A DNA stretch of 7,893 nt from Clostridia bacterium (GTDB lineage: Bacteria > Bacillota > Clostridia > Oscillospirales > CAG-272): the NCBI GenBank assembly GCA_024404435.1, contig JAKSPW010000054.1, positions 1 through 7,893 on the forward strand, given 5' to 3'. A program made the position numbers and the translations under genes. Numbering within the stretch: the stretch's first letter is position 1; each line of letters opens with the position of its first letter. The notes under the pieces are model-generated. The model saw nothing but the letters and a program-made list of their open reading frames with translations. It did not search any database and was not told the DNA's origin. Shown here piece by piece: positions 1 to 5,503 of this stretch.

Positions 1-22
1 CCTTAAGCCTTAAGCTTTTATA
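1..22. repeat. CCTTAAG heptamer tandem repeat (left copy)
   Basis: Two direct CCTTAAG units (1-7, 8-14) run into CTTTTATA (15-22). The same 22 bases recur exactly at 7292-7313, where the heptamer run is longer. The left end is cut by the window edge, so more units may lie outside. Function unknown; it belongs to the intergenic repeat DNA that borders this gene block on both sides. Confidence 0.85.
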
Positions 23-27
23 TTGTT

Positions 28-50
28 CACTTTTGCCGCAGGCAAAAGTG
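28..50. repeat. Perfect hairpin repeat, TTTTGCC-GCA-GGCAAAA core
   Basis: Arms 28-37 (CACTTTTGCC) and 41-50 (GGCAAAAGTG) pair perfectly over 10 bp with a 3-base GCA loop. Related palindromes occur at 7554-7582 and 7848-7873, so this is one copy of a dispersed repeat. It has no adjoining T-run on either side and so does not look like an intrinsic terminator. Confidence 0.85.
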
Positions 51-61
51 TTCCGATTCTA

Positions 62-82
62 TTCTCTCTTCTCTCTTCTCTC
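62..82. repeat. TTCTCTC heptamer tandem repeat
   Basis: Three exact 7-base units (62-68, 69-75, 76-82) are followed by a degenerate start of a fourth (TTCAC, 83-87). The tract lies directly beyond the amidase terminator. It is a short microsatellite likely to vary in copy number. No function is apparent. Confidence 0.8.
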
Positions 83-89
83 TTCACTC

Positions 90-117
90 AAAAAAGCACC
101 CGAAAGGGTGCTTTTTT
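90..117 (-). terminator. Intrinsic terminator of the amidase gene
   Basis: The arms GCACCC (96-101) and GGGTGC (106-111) pair around a 4-base loop and are flanked by A6 (90-95) and T6 (112-117). Read on the minus strand, the stem is followed by six U residues. It starts at the amidase stop codon (117-119). The symmetry means it could also stop plus-strand transcription entering from the left. Confidence 0.85.
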
Positions 118-974
118 CAATCAAAGTATTCGTCTATTCCGTCGGCGAGGGCCTTGGCGTATTCTGCGCGCCACTCGGGATCCGAAATGCGCTTCGCGTC
201 CTCCTCGTTCGTCGCGAAGCCGCACTCCACGAGCACCGACGGCATGTCGCCGTGCTTCGTGACGATATATCCGTCGCTCCACTTCTCGCCGTATGCCCTC
301 GGCTTCATGTCGGGAAGCGAGCCGTCGATCGCCTCGACGAGCTTCGTGCAGAGCTCCTCGGAGTCCTCCGAGTACGGAGTCTCGCGGCAGAAATGGATCC
401 TCGTGCCGTGCACCTCCTCCATCTCCGGGAAGGAGTCGACGTGTATCGAAACGAGCGCGTCGATCCACGTCTCGCGGTGGAGGACGTTCGCCCAGATTAT
501 CCTGTTGTATGCGTAAAATCTGCCGTCGTCGACCAGCTTTTCGGGCAGGTATTCCATTCCCATCGCGTCGGCGGCGTCGGCGACCTCGGCGGCGGTGACG
601 TATCTGTCGTTGTCGCGGAGCATCACGACGTTGTACCCGCGGGAGACAAGCTCGCTTTTCAGCTTCTCCGCCATGTCGTCGACGAGCTCGCGCTCAAACT
701 GACCGTTCAGGAAATCCGTCGTGCATCCGGGGTCAACGTAGCCGTGTCCCGCGTCGATGCAGACGTTCTTCGGCGCGCCGGGGACCGGAGTCGGGATGAC
801 CGGCTCGGACGGAGTCTTCTTTTCTTCCGTTTCCGTGCCGTGTTCAGAGGCGGGGCTGCCTTCGGTATGCTTCGCTTCGGACTCGACCCGCACGAAGGAA
901 GACGGGAGCGCGCACGACGTCACGGAAAGCGCGAAAACGGCGGCAAGCACGAGAGAAACGATCCTTTTTGCCAT
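117..974 (-). CDS. N-acetylmuramoyl-L-alanine amidase (Amidase_3), lipoprotein
   Basis: Predicted zinc amidase that cuts the bond between MurNAc and the peptide stem of peptidoglycan. Numbered from the ATG at 974, the protein has 285 residues. A basic N-terminus and hydrophobic stretch (MAKRIVSLVLAAVFALS) end in a lipobox VTSC with Cys21, so it is probably a membrane-anchored lipoprotein outside the cell. A low-complexity, Pro- and acid-rich linker reaches to about residue 68. The catalytic domain follows: IDAGHG with His77, FERE with the likely ligand Glu94, VSIHVDSF with His178, and LVECGFATN with catalytic Glu250. These are the Amidase_3 zinc ligands and general base, all present. I chose ATG 974 over the in-frame GTG at 983 because GAGGTGAGG lies at the right distance from ATG but overlaps the GTG. 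It is a single-gene unit with its own promoter and terminator. No SH3 or LysM cell-wall-binding domain is seen. Start choice moderate, family strong. Confidence 0.93.
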   Translation of the reverse strand: MAKRIVSLVLAAVFALSVTSCALPSSFVRVESEAKHTEGSPASEHGTETEEKKTPSEPVIPTPVPGAPKNVCIDAGHGYVDPGCTTDFLNGQFERELVDDMAEKLKSELVSRGYNVVMLRDNDRYVTAAEVADAADAMGMEYLPEKLVDDGRFYAYNRIIWANVLHRETWIDALVSIHVDSFPEMEEVHGTRIHFCRETPYSEDSEELCTKLVEAIDGSLPDMKPRAYGEKWSDGYIVTKHGDMPSVLVECGFATNEEDAKRISDPEWRAEYAKALADGIDEYFD

Positions 975-1006
975 TGACCTCACCTCAAAAACAGATTTAC
1001 ACCTAT

Positions 1007-1035
1007 ATTATATTTCACACTTCGCGCTTTTTCAA
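1007..1035 (-). promoter_or_regulatory. Sigma-A-type promoter of the amidase gene
   Basis: On the minus strand there is a -35 box TTGAAA (1030-1035), a 17-bp spacer, and a perfect -10 box TATAAT (1007-1012). Transcription should start near 1000, giving a leader of about 25 bases that carries the ribosome binding site at about 983-990. Confidence 0.8.
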
Positions 1036-1047
1036 GTACCGCCCCGA

Positions 1048-1061
1048 TATTTTGCAAAATA
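1048..1061. promoter_or_regulatory. 14-bp perfect palindrome between divergent promoters (candidate operator)
   Basis: TATTTTGCAAAATA is perfectly self-complementary and lies almost midway between the two -35 boxes (1030-1035 minus, 1077-1082 plus). A wider inverted pair, TCAAGTA (1032-1038) and TACTTGA (1074-1080), overlaps both -35 boxes. The position fits binding by a dimeric regulator controlling both genes. No matching regulator is identified. Confidence 0.45.
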
Positions 1062-1076
1062 AAACCCCGCCGATAC

Positions 1077-1105
1077 TTGATTTGACGCCCCCGGTATTGT
1101 ATAAT
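1077..1105 (+). promoter_or_regulatory. Sigma-A-type promoter of the beta-helix gene
   Basis: A -35 box TTGATT (1077-1082), a 17-bp spacer and a perfect -10 box TATAAT (1100-1105) put the start near 1112. The leader is about 30 bases and contains the AAAGGAAA ribosome binding site (1128-1135) about 7 bases before the ATG at 1143. Confidence 0.8.
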
Positions 1106-1142
1106 TAACTTACGGAAAAACTTCCCGAAAGGAAAAGAAAAT

Positions 1143-3359
1143 ATGAAAGACATGTTAAACAGACACCTGAGCGAGCAGACGAAGGACAAGTTCGTGATCG
1201 AAATGAACATGCCGACGTACTACCCGCCGATAGAGGCGGCGAAGACCGAAGAGGGCGGCGTGCGCGAGCGCTTCTTCAAGTCGCTGGCGGAGCTCCCCGA
1301 CGAGGTCACCGTCGTTCATCCGTTCAACGTTGACGCGTTCAGCGAGCCTCTGACGATCTATGTTGCCGAAAACGGCGACGACGCTCATGAGGGCACGAAG
1401 GAAAACCCGATCGCAACTCTTCACGAGGCGGCACGCCGTGCAGAGGGCAAGGGCGGCGCGAAGATAATCCTTCGCGGCGGCAGCTACACTCTGACCGAGC
1501 CCGTCGTGCTGACCGAAGCTCACTCCGGCACGGAGGAAAGCCCGCTCATCTTCACGGCGGAAAAGGGAGAAGCCCCGATGATCTCCGCCGGCATGAAGAT
1601 CCCCGCATCCGCATTCGTGAAGCTCACCGACGAAAAGATGCTCTCCCGCCTGAAACCCGAGGTAAGGGACAACGTGCTCGTCGCGGACATTACTGCCGCC
1701 GGCATCACGGAGTTCGGCACGGTCGCCGGCTCGAACCTCTTCCTCAACAGCGCGCCTCTCACTCTCGCGAGATACCCGAACGACGGCGAGCCTCTCATCC
1801 CCGTAGGCGAGCGCATCATCCACACGGGATACGAGGACCGCAAGCCGTCGGGCGACTGGGAGATCGGCATCGAGGACGAAAAGTGCCTCGAGTGGGAGTG
1901 GAACGACGAGATCCACATCCACGGCGCTCTCTGCTACGAGTGGAACAGATATACGACGAAGATCCAGGCGTTCGACCGCGAGAACAAGACGATGCGCGGC
2001 TTCGGAGCCTTTGAAAACGCTCCCGTCATGAAGGGCGAGCGCAACAACTACTATTTCAGAAACGTTTTCGAGGAGCTCGATCTCCCCGGAGAGTGGTACC
2101 TCGACCGCAATGACGGCAAGCTTTATCTCTGGCCGCCGAAGGCGCTCGAGGACTCGGACGACCTCCAGTTCGTGGCCGTCCCCTGCGACCTCTTCAACTG
2201 CGAGGGCGTCTCGAACGTGATCTTCGACAGACTCGACCTCGGCAGATGCGCCGGCGCCGTCGTTTCGATCGCGGGCGGACGTCAGGTCCTCGTCCAGAGA
2301 TGCCGCGTCGCGGGCACCTGCCCCGGCAAGGGCGAAAAGAGCGCGATCAGCGTCAACGGCGAGTACCGCTGCGGCGTGACCGACACTTATTTCGAGCACT
2401 TCTCAAACAAAGCGGTCGATATCGGCGGCGGCGACAGGATGACCTTCACTCCCGCGAACAACTTCCTGCAGAACAGCGTGCTTGAAAATCCGCACCATCG
2501 CTTCGCGATCTGCACCTCCGGCTGCGGCAATATCATCTCGCACAACTACGTCCACAACACGACTCTCGTCGACAACGGAAACAACGAGGAGATCGTCGAA
2601 TACAACGTATTCAAGGGCGGCGACACCGAGACTCACGACTCCGGCACGATCTACGTCGGAGGCGGCGGCGGTTCCGTCTGCGGCAACCATTACAGATACA
2701 ATTACCTGTACGATTTCCAGGAAAACGACTACGGCATCTACTTCGACGACCTGACGCGCGGCATGTACGCGTACGGCAACGTGGTCGTCGGCAACGGCAA
2801 CACCGAGGGCGAGGCATGGTACTCCGGCGGCAGAAGCTACAACCACCACAACGGAGGCGAGCACTGCTTCTGGAACAACGTCTCCATCGACGCGGGCTAC
2901 TTCGCATTCGGCGGCGACATCTCCTACTGGCTGCTCGACAGCTTCTGGGACGGACTCTTCCCGGGGATCTACAACACGTCGCTCGGCAAGCGCACGGAGC
3001 GCTACCTCGGCAGAAACCCGACCTACCGCGACTACTGCGCGGCGCTCGACCAGTACGTCGAGGACAAAAAGGACCCGAATTACGTGGTAAAATCCGGCTG
3101 GGCAGAGAGAAGACTGCGCACGCCGTGGTGCAACCATTACGAGAACAACGTGATCGTCCGCGCGTCACGCCCGTACAAGCTCGACAACGGCGAGGAGACG
3201 GCAACGGGACTCGACACGAACTACATCACGAATGACGACCCGGGCTTCGTGGACTTCGAGGGCAAGGATTATAATATCCGCCCCGACGCTCCGCTTTACG
3301 AGAAGATCCCGGACTTCAAGCCGATCCCGTTCTCCAGAATGGGAACGCTGGAGGAATAA
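1143..3359 (+). CDS. Right-handed parallel beta-helix protein, GH141-like, cytoplasmic
   Basis: A 738-residue protein, probably carbohydrate-active. An N-terminal segment of about 65 residues is followed by IYVAENGDDAHEGTKENP (72-89) and an ILRGGSYTL motif (109-117), the usual opening of pectate-lyase-like beta-helix enzymes. An insert-rich region carries GEWYLDRNDGKLYLWPP (316-332), a signature I associate with GH141-like proteins. The coils proper run from about 355 to 590 with Asn-rich turns (NIISHNYVHN, YGNVVVGNGN). Asp499 (in THDSGTIYVGG) and Asp535/536 (in YGIYFDD) are candidate active-site acids, by inference only. The C-terminal DPGFVDFEGKDYNIRP (699-714) is a common tail of this family. 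There is no signal peptide or membrane segment, so it should act in the cytosol on imported oligosaccharide. It is alone on the plus strand, divergent from the amidase. GH141 covers known fucosidase and xylanase activities, but the substrate here cannot be called. The fold is secure; the enzyme class is tentative. Confidence 0.88.
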   Translation: MKDMLNRHLSEQTKDKFVIEMNMPTYYPPIEAAKTEEGGVRERFFKSLAELPDEVTVVHPFNVDAFSEPLTIYVAENGDDAHEGTKENPIATLHEAARRAEGKGGAKIILRGGSYTLTEPVVLTEAHSGTEESPLIFTAEKGEAPMISAGMKIPASAFVKLTDEKMLSRLKPEVRDNVLVADITAAGITEFGTVAGSNLFLNSAPLTLARYPNDGEPLIPVGERIIHTGYEDRKPSGDWEIGIEDEKCLEWEWNDEIHIHGALCYEWNRYTTKIQAFDRENKTMRGFGAFENAPVMKGERNNYYFRNVFEELDLPGEWYLDRNDGKLYLWPPKALEDSDDLQFVAVPCDLFNCEGVSNVIFDRLDLGRCAGAVVSIAGGRQVLVQRCRVAGTCPGKGEKSAISVNGEYRCGVTDTYFEHFSNKAVDIGGGDRMTFTPANNFLQNSVLENPHHRFAICTSGCGNIISHNYVHNTTLVDNGNNEEIVEYNVFKGGDTETHDSGTIYVGGGGGSVCGNHYRYNYLYDFQENDYGIYFDDLTRGMYAYGNVVVGNGNTEGEAWYSGGRSYNHHNGGEHCFWNNVSIDAGYFAFGGDISYWLLDSFWDGLFPGIYNTSLGKRTERYLGRNPTYRDYCAALDQYVEDKKDPNYVVKSGWAERRLRTPWCNHYENNVIVRASRPYKLDNGEETATGLDTNYITNDDPGFVDFEGKDYNIRPDAPLYEKIPDFKPIPFSRMGTLEE

Positions 3360-3367
3360 GAGACACG

Positions 3368-3409
3368 CGAGGGGGAAGACCTTTCTTGAAAGAAAGGTCT
3401 TCCCCCTCG
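3368..3409 (+). terminator. 20-bp perfect stem after the beta-helix gene (element copy 1, stem I)
   Basis: Arms 3368-3387 and 3390-3409 are perfectly complementary over 20 bp with a 2-base centre, so in RNA the tip opens to a loop of a few bases. The stem begins 8 bases after the stop codon. It lacks a following U-run of its own. With the stem at 3412-3439 it forms a two-hairpin unit that should block transcription from both converging genes. Confidence 0.7.
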
Positions 3410-3411
3410 AC

Positions 3412-3445
3412 CCCTTTTCCAAAGAACTATGGAAAAGGGCTTTTT
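3412..3445 (+). terminator. Intrinsic terminator of the beta-helix gene (element copy 1, stem II)
   Basis: Arms CCCTTTTCC (3412-3420) and GGAAAAGGG (3431-3439) pair over 9 bp with a 10-base loop, followed by C and five T (3441-3445). This is a standard rho-independent terminator for plus-strand transcription. Confidence 0.8.
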
Positions 3446-3515
3446 ATTCAGGGAATATAATGAAACCGAGGGCTTCGAAGAAGCCGACCGTAACACACCC
3501 GAAGGCGAACGGCTC

Positions 3516-4259
3516 TCACTTCCTCGCCTCGTAGTCCTCCTCGATCGGCTTCTTCCACGCTGCCGTCAGCTTTTTGCCGCGTCGGACGGGGCCGACCGCG
3601 CTGCCCATCGCCTCGAAGTTGGCCGCCGTACCGGCACGGTCGGCGTGGTAGTTCACCGCACGGTCCTCATCGATGCCGATCTCGCGCGCCGTCATCGCCG
3701 CGTCGATGTTCGCGCCGAGGAACAGGAACTCCCAGCCTTCTTTTTTCTTCTCCTCGATCATCTTTTTTACGTCTTTTCCGCTGAATTTGTGACTTGCGTT
3801 CTCCATGCCGTCAGTCGTGATGATGAAGATTGTCTTCTCGGGCACGTCCTCCCCGCGGATGTACTTATGCACCCTTGAGACGTGCTTCACCGCGCCGCCG
3901 ACCGCGTCGAGAAGGGCAGTGCAGCCGCGCACGAAATAGTCGTCTCTCGTGAGGGGACGGATCTCCTTCAGATCGACTCTGTCGTGGATGACGTCGCATT
4001 CCCCGTCGAAGAGGACGGTGGAGACGAGAGCCTCGCCGTCTTCCTTTTTCTGCTTTTCGATCATGGAGTTGAAGCCTCCGATCGTGTCGTCCTCGAGCCC
4101 GCTCATCGAGCCGCTTCTGTCGAGTATGAATACTATTTCCGTAAGTCCTTTTTTCATTTTCTTTCCTCCTGTTGTTTCTTCGGGCTTTTCGATTTCGGGC
4201 ATGTCATTTCCTATGCCTCCGCAGACGGTTATCATTTCTTCCTTATTGCGCTTCTTCAT
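3516..4259 (-). CDS. vWA (von Willebrand factor A) domain protein
   Basis: A soluble 247-residue protein that is almost entirely one vWA domain. The MIDAS metal site is complete: DRSGS with Asp47, Ser49 and Ser51, then Thr114 in RGCTALLDA, and Asp150 in TTDGMENAS, which predicts Mg/Mn-dependent binding of a partner protein. The conserved stretches GLEDDTIGGFNSM (54-66) and EFLFLGANIDA (177-187) mark a stand-alone bacterial vWA family that I know as TerY-like or VWA domain-containing. There is no signal peptide or membrane anchor, so it is cytosolic. Two in-frame starts each have a strong ribosome site with 7-base spacing: ATG 4259 (AAGGAG, 4267-4272) and ATG 4157 (AGGAGG, 4165-4170). The second would give a 213-residue protein starting just before the first beta strand. 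I list the longer form. It lies 109 bases downstream of the macro-HTH gene in the same direction. No clear terminator follows. The role is unknown beyond binding. Confidence 0.92.
   Translation of the reverse strand: MKKRNKEEMITVCGGIGNDMPEIEKPEETTGGKKMKKGLTEIVFILDRSGSMSGLEDDTIGGFNSMIEKQKKEDGEALVSTVLFDGECDVIHDRVDLKEIRPLTRDDYFVRGCTALLDAVGGAVKHVSRVHKYIRGEDVPEKTIFIITTDGMENASHKFSGKDVKKMIEEKKKEGWEFLFLGANIDAAMTAREIGIDEDRAVNYHADRAGTAANFEAMGSAVGPVRRGKKLTAAWKKPIEEDYEARK
4165..4170 (-). promoter_or_regulatory. Internal ribosome binding site for an alternative vWA start
   Basis: A perfect AGGAGG sits 7 bases before the in-frame ATG at 4157. It is stronger than the site serving the upstream ATG at 4259. 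The product would lack the first 34 charged residues and begin MKKGLTEIVFILD, exactly at the start of the conserved domain. Confidence 0.6.
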
Positions 4260-4287
4260 TTTTTATCTCCTTTGATCAGTAAAATAA

Positions 4288-4323
4288 AATACGGCCGTTC
4301 GGTTTTCACCTTACGGTCGTATT
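4288..4323. other. Imperfect inverted repeat between the macro-HTH and vWA genes
   Basis: Arms AATACGGCCG (4288-4297) and CGGTCGTATT (4314-4323) pair over 10 bp with one G-U on the plus strand, or one A-C mismatch on the minus strand. On the minus strand the stem is followed by TTTATTTTA, a weak terminator tail. A minus-strand TATAAT (4321-4326) overlaps the outer arm, but no -35 box is found at the right distance. It could be a leaky terminator, an operator over a weak promoter, or both. Confidence 0.4.
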
Positions 4324-4368
4324 ATATATTATTTTTTCCGTCACGTGGTCGCCTGCAAAGCGACAAAT

Positions 4369-5361
4369 TCACGCGCCGAGCTGTGCCTGATCGAACTCGA
4401 ACAGAGTCTCGTTGATCTCGAACATGTCGTATTTCCCGTTTTTGATGAAATACTCGACGATGACGTCGAACTTGTTGCTGTGCGAGAGCGCGAAGCCCGC
4501 CTTTTTCAGCATCTCCTCCGCCTCGTGAAGCGGCAGCTCGAGCGCGATCGCGAAAGCGAGCACCGTGCGCTTGCTCGGGCTGTAATACTTGTCGCTCCTG
4601 ATCTTCGAGAAGAGCTTTCTGTCGACATTTGCCTTCTTGTAGCACTCCGCGTCCGTCATCCCCTTTTCGTCGATCTTGCGGAGCAGCATCTCGGAAAAGC
4701 TCTCGTCGAGCTCGATGGACAGGCTGTCTGCCTCGAGCATCTGGCACGGCATCGCCTCTTCGGCGGCTTTTTTCGCAAGTCCGCCGAAGAGGGAAGACTT
4801 GCGCCGCGACTCTGCCTTTAAAGAGTAGGCCGCATCGACGTAGTTGTCGTCGATATAGGCCTTTACGTCGGAGAAGAGCTTTTTGCCGAGCACGAACGAA
4901 TCCTTGTCAAACATCACGAGCGTCACGTCCATCTCGTGCGCGAGCAGGAATTTTCCGATCGCGCCGACTGCTACGTTCAGCGCCTCCTCCTTCGGGTATC
5001 CGTATACTCCCGATGAGATCAGCGGAAAGGCTATCGACCCGACGCCGTGTTCGGCGGCGAGCTCAAGCGAGCTTTCGTACGCCGAGGTGAGAAGAGCCTC
5101 TTCTCCGTGCGAGCCGCCGCGCCAGATCGGGCCGACGGTGTGGATCACGTACTTCGCGGGCAGATCGTAGCCGAGCGTCAGCTTTGCTTCTCCCGTTCTG
5201 CAGCCGTTCAGAGTGCGGCATTCCTCAAGCAGACGCGGGCCCGCCGCGCGGTGGATCGCACCGTCGACTCCGCCTCCGCCGAGGAGAGACTCGTTTGCCG
5301 CGTTGACTATCGCGTCGACGCGAAGCGTCGTGATGTCTCCTCTGATTATCCTGAATGGCAT
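4369..5361 (-). CDS. Macro domain ADP-ribose-binding protein fused to an HTH-like C-terminal domain
   Basis: A cytosolic 330-residue fusion. Residues 1 to about 165 are a MacroD-type macro domain: GDI (8-10), IVNAAN (18-23), the ADP-ribose loop [14 protein letters not shown] (28-41) and ISSGVYGYP (115-123). Proteins with these motifs bind ADP-ribose and commonly hydrolyse O-acetyl-ADP-ribose or mono-ADP-ribosyl groups on proteins. A charged linker (about 165-215) leads to a helical domain (about 220-330) with [20 protein letters not shown] and [19 protein letters not shown], resembling an XRE-like helix-turn-helix, then [20 protein letters not shown]. Macro proteins without a fusion are usually only about 150-190 residues. 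The start is fixed by AAGGAG (5369-5374), 7 bases before the ATG. The vWA gene lies 109 bases downstream. No DarT-type ADP-ribosyltransferase toxin is adjacent, so a DarG antitoxin role is not supported. The macro domain is certain; DNA binding is inferred. Confidence 0.94.
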   Translation of the reverse strand: MPFRIIRGDITTLRVDAIVNAANESLLGGGGVDGAIHRAAGPRLLEECRTLNGCRTGEAKLTLGYDLPAKYVIHTVGPIWRGGSHGEEALLTSAYESSLELAAEHGVGSIAFPLISSGVYGYPKEEALNVAVGAIGKFLLAHEMDVTLVMFDKDSFVLGKKLFSDVKAYIDDNYVDAAYSLKAESRRKSSLFGGLAKKAAEEAMPCQMLEADSLSIELDESFSEMLLRKIDEKGMTDAECYKKANVDRKLFSKIRSDKYYSPSKRTVLAFAIALELPLHEAEEMLKKAGFALSHSNKFDVIVEYFIKNGKYDMFEINETLFEFDQAQLGA

Positions 5362-5383
5362 GGTTTTTCTCCTTTATTTTTTT

Positions 5384-5423
5384 GCGGGAGACCCCCTTTT
5401 TGGGGGAAAAGGGGGTCTCCCGC
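5384..5423. repeat. 17-bp perfect hairpin in the leader of the macro-HTH gene
   Basis: Arms 5384-5400 and 5407-5423 are perfectly complementary over 17 bp with a 6-base loop. On the minus strand the stem ends 9 bases before the AAGGAG ribosome site of the macro-HTH gene and is followed by an A-run, not a T-run. It is therefore not a terminator for that direction and could instead affect translation or mRNA stability. Confidence 0.75.
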
Positions 5424-5434
5424 GTTCTCTGCCG

Positions 5435-5457
5435 AAAAAACTTTTATAAAGTTTTTT
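5435..5457. terminator. Bidirectional A/T hairpin terminator (element copy 2, stem II)
   Basis: AAAAAACTTT (5435-5444) pairs with AAAGTTTTTT (5448-5457) around a 3-base loop. The stem ends in six T residues on either strand. Read on the minus strand it is the second hairpin after the GH36-like gene. The GC content of the stem is low, so efficiency may be modest. Confidence 0.5.
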
Positions 5458-5467
5458 GAGGGGTCAA

Positions 5468-5494
5468 GGGGTACTTTTTTTCAAAAAAGTCCCC
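5468..5494 (-). terminator. First hairpin after the GH36-like gene (element copy 2, stem I)
   Basis: GGGG plus ACTTTTTT (5468-5471, 5473-5480) pairs with AAAAAAGT plus CCCC (5483-5494), 12 bp with one unpaired T at 5472. On the minus strand it begins 9 bases past the stop codon (5504-5506) and is followed by a TTGACCCC linker and then stem II. The layout matches copy 1 at 3368-3445. Confidence 0.6.
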
Positions 5495-5503
5495 CGGAAT
5501 ATA

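Noticed and set aside
33..977. Plus-strand open frame of 314 codons
   Set aside because: It runs antisense to the amidase, begins in a hairpin repeat and crosses the amidase terminator. The amidase frame carries all catalytic motifs.
981..983. GTG start for the amidase
   Set aside because: It overlaps the GAGGTGAGG ribosome site and has none of its own. The ATG at 974 is better placed.
1082..1105. TTGACG as the -35 box of the beta-helix promoter
   Set aside because: It leaves only 12 bases to TATAAT. TTGATT at 1077-1082 gives the normal 17.
1155..2399. Minus-strand open frame of 414 codons
   Set aside because: Antisense to the beta-helix gene. It is open because of high GC and few stop triplets, and shows no motif or ribosome site.
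2403..3137. Minus-strand open frame of 244 codons
   Set aside because: Also a shadow of the beta-helix gene, with a Val/Ala-rich composition typical of antisense frames.
4369..5361. DarG-type antitoxin of a DarTG system
   Set aside because: The macro domain fits, but no DarT ADP-ribosyltransferase gene is adjacent. The neighbours are a vWA gene and a glycosidase.
5384..5423. Intrinsic terminator for the GH36-like gene
   Set aside because: On the minus strand the stem is followed by A residues, not U residues. Stems I and II nearer the stop codon are better candidates.
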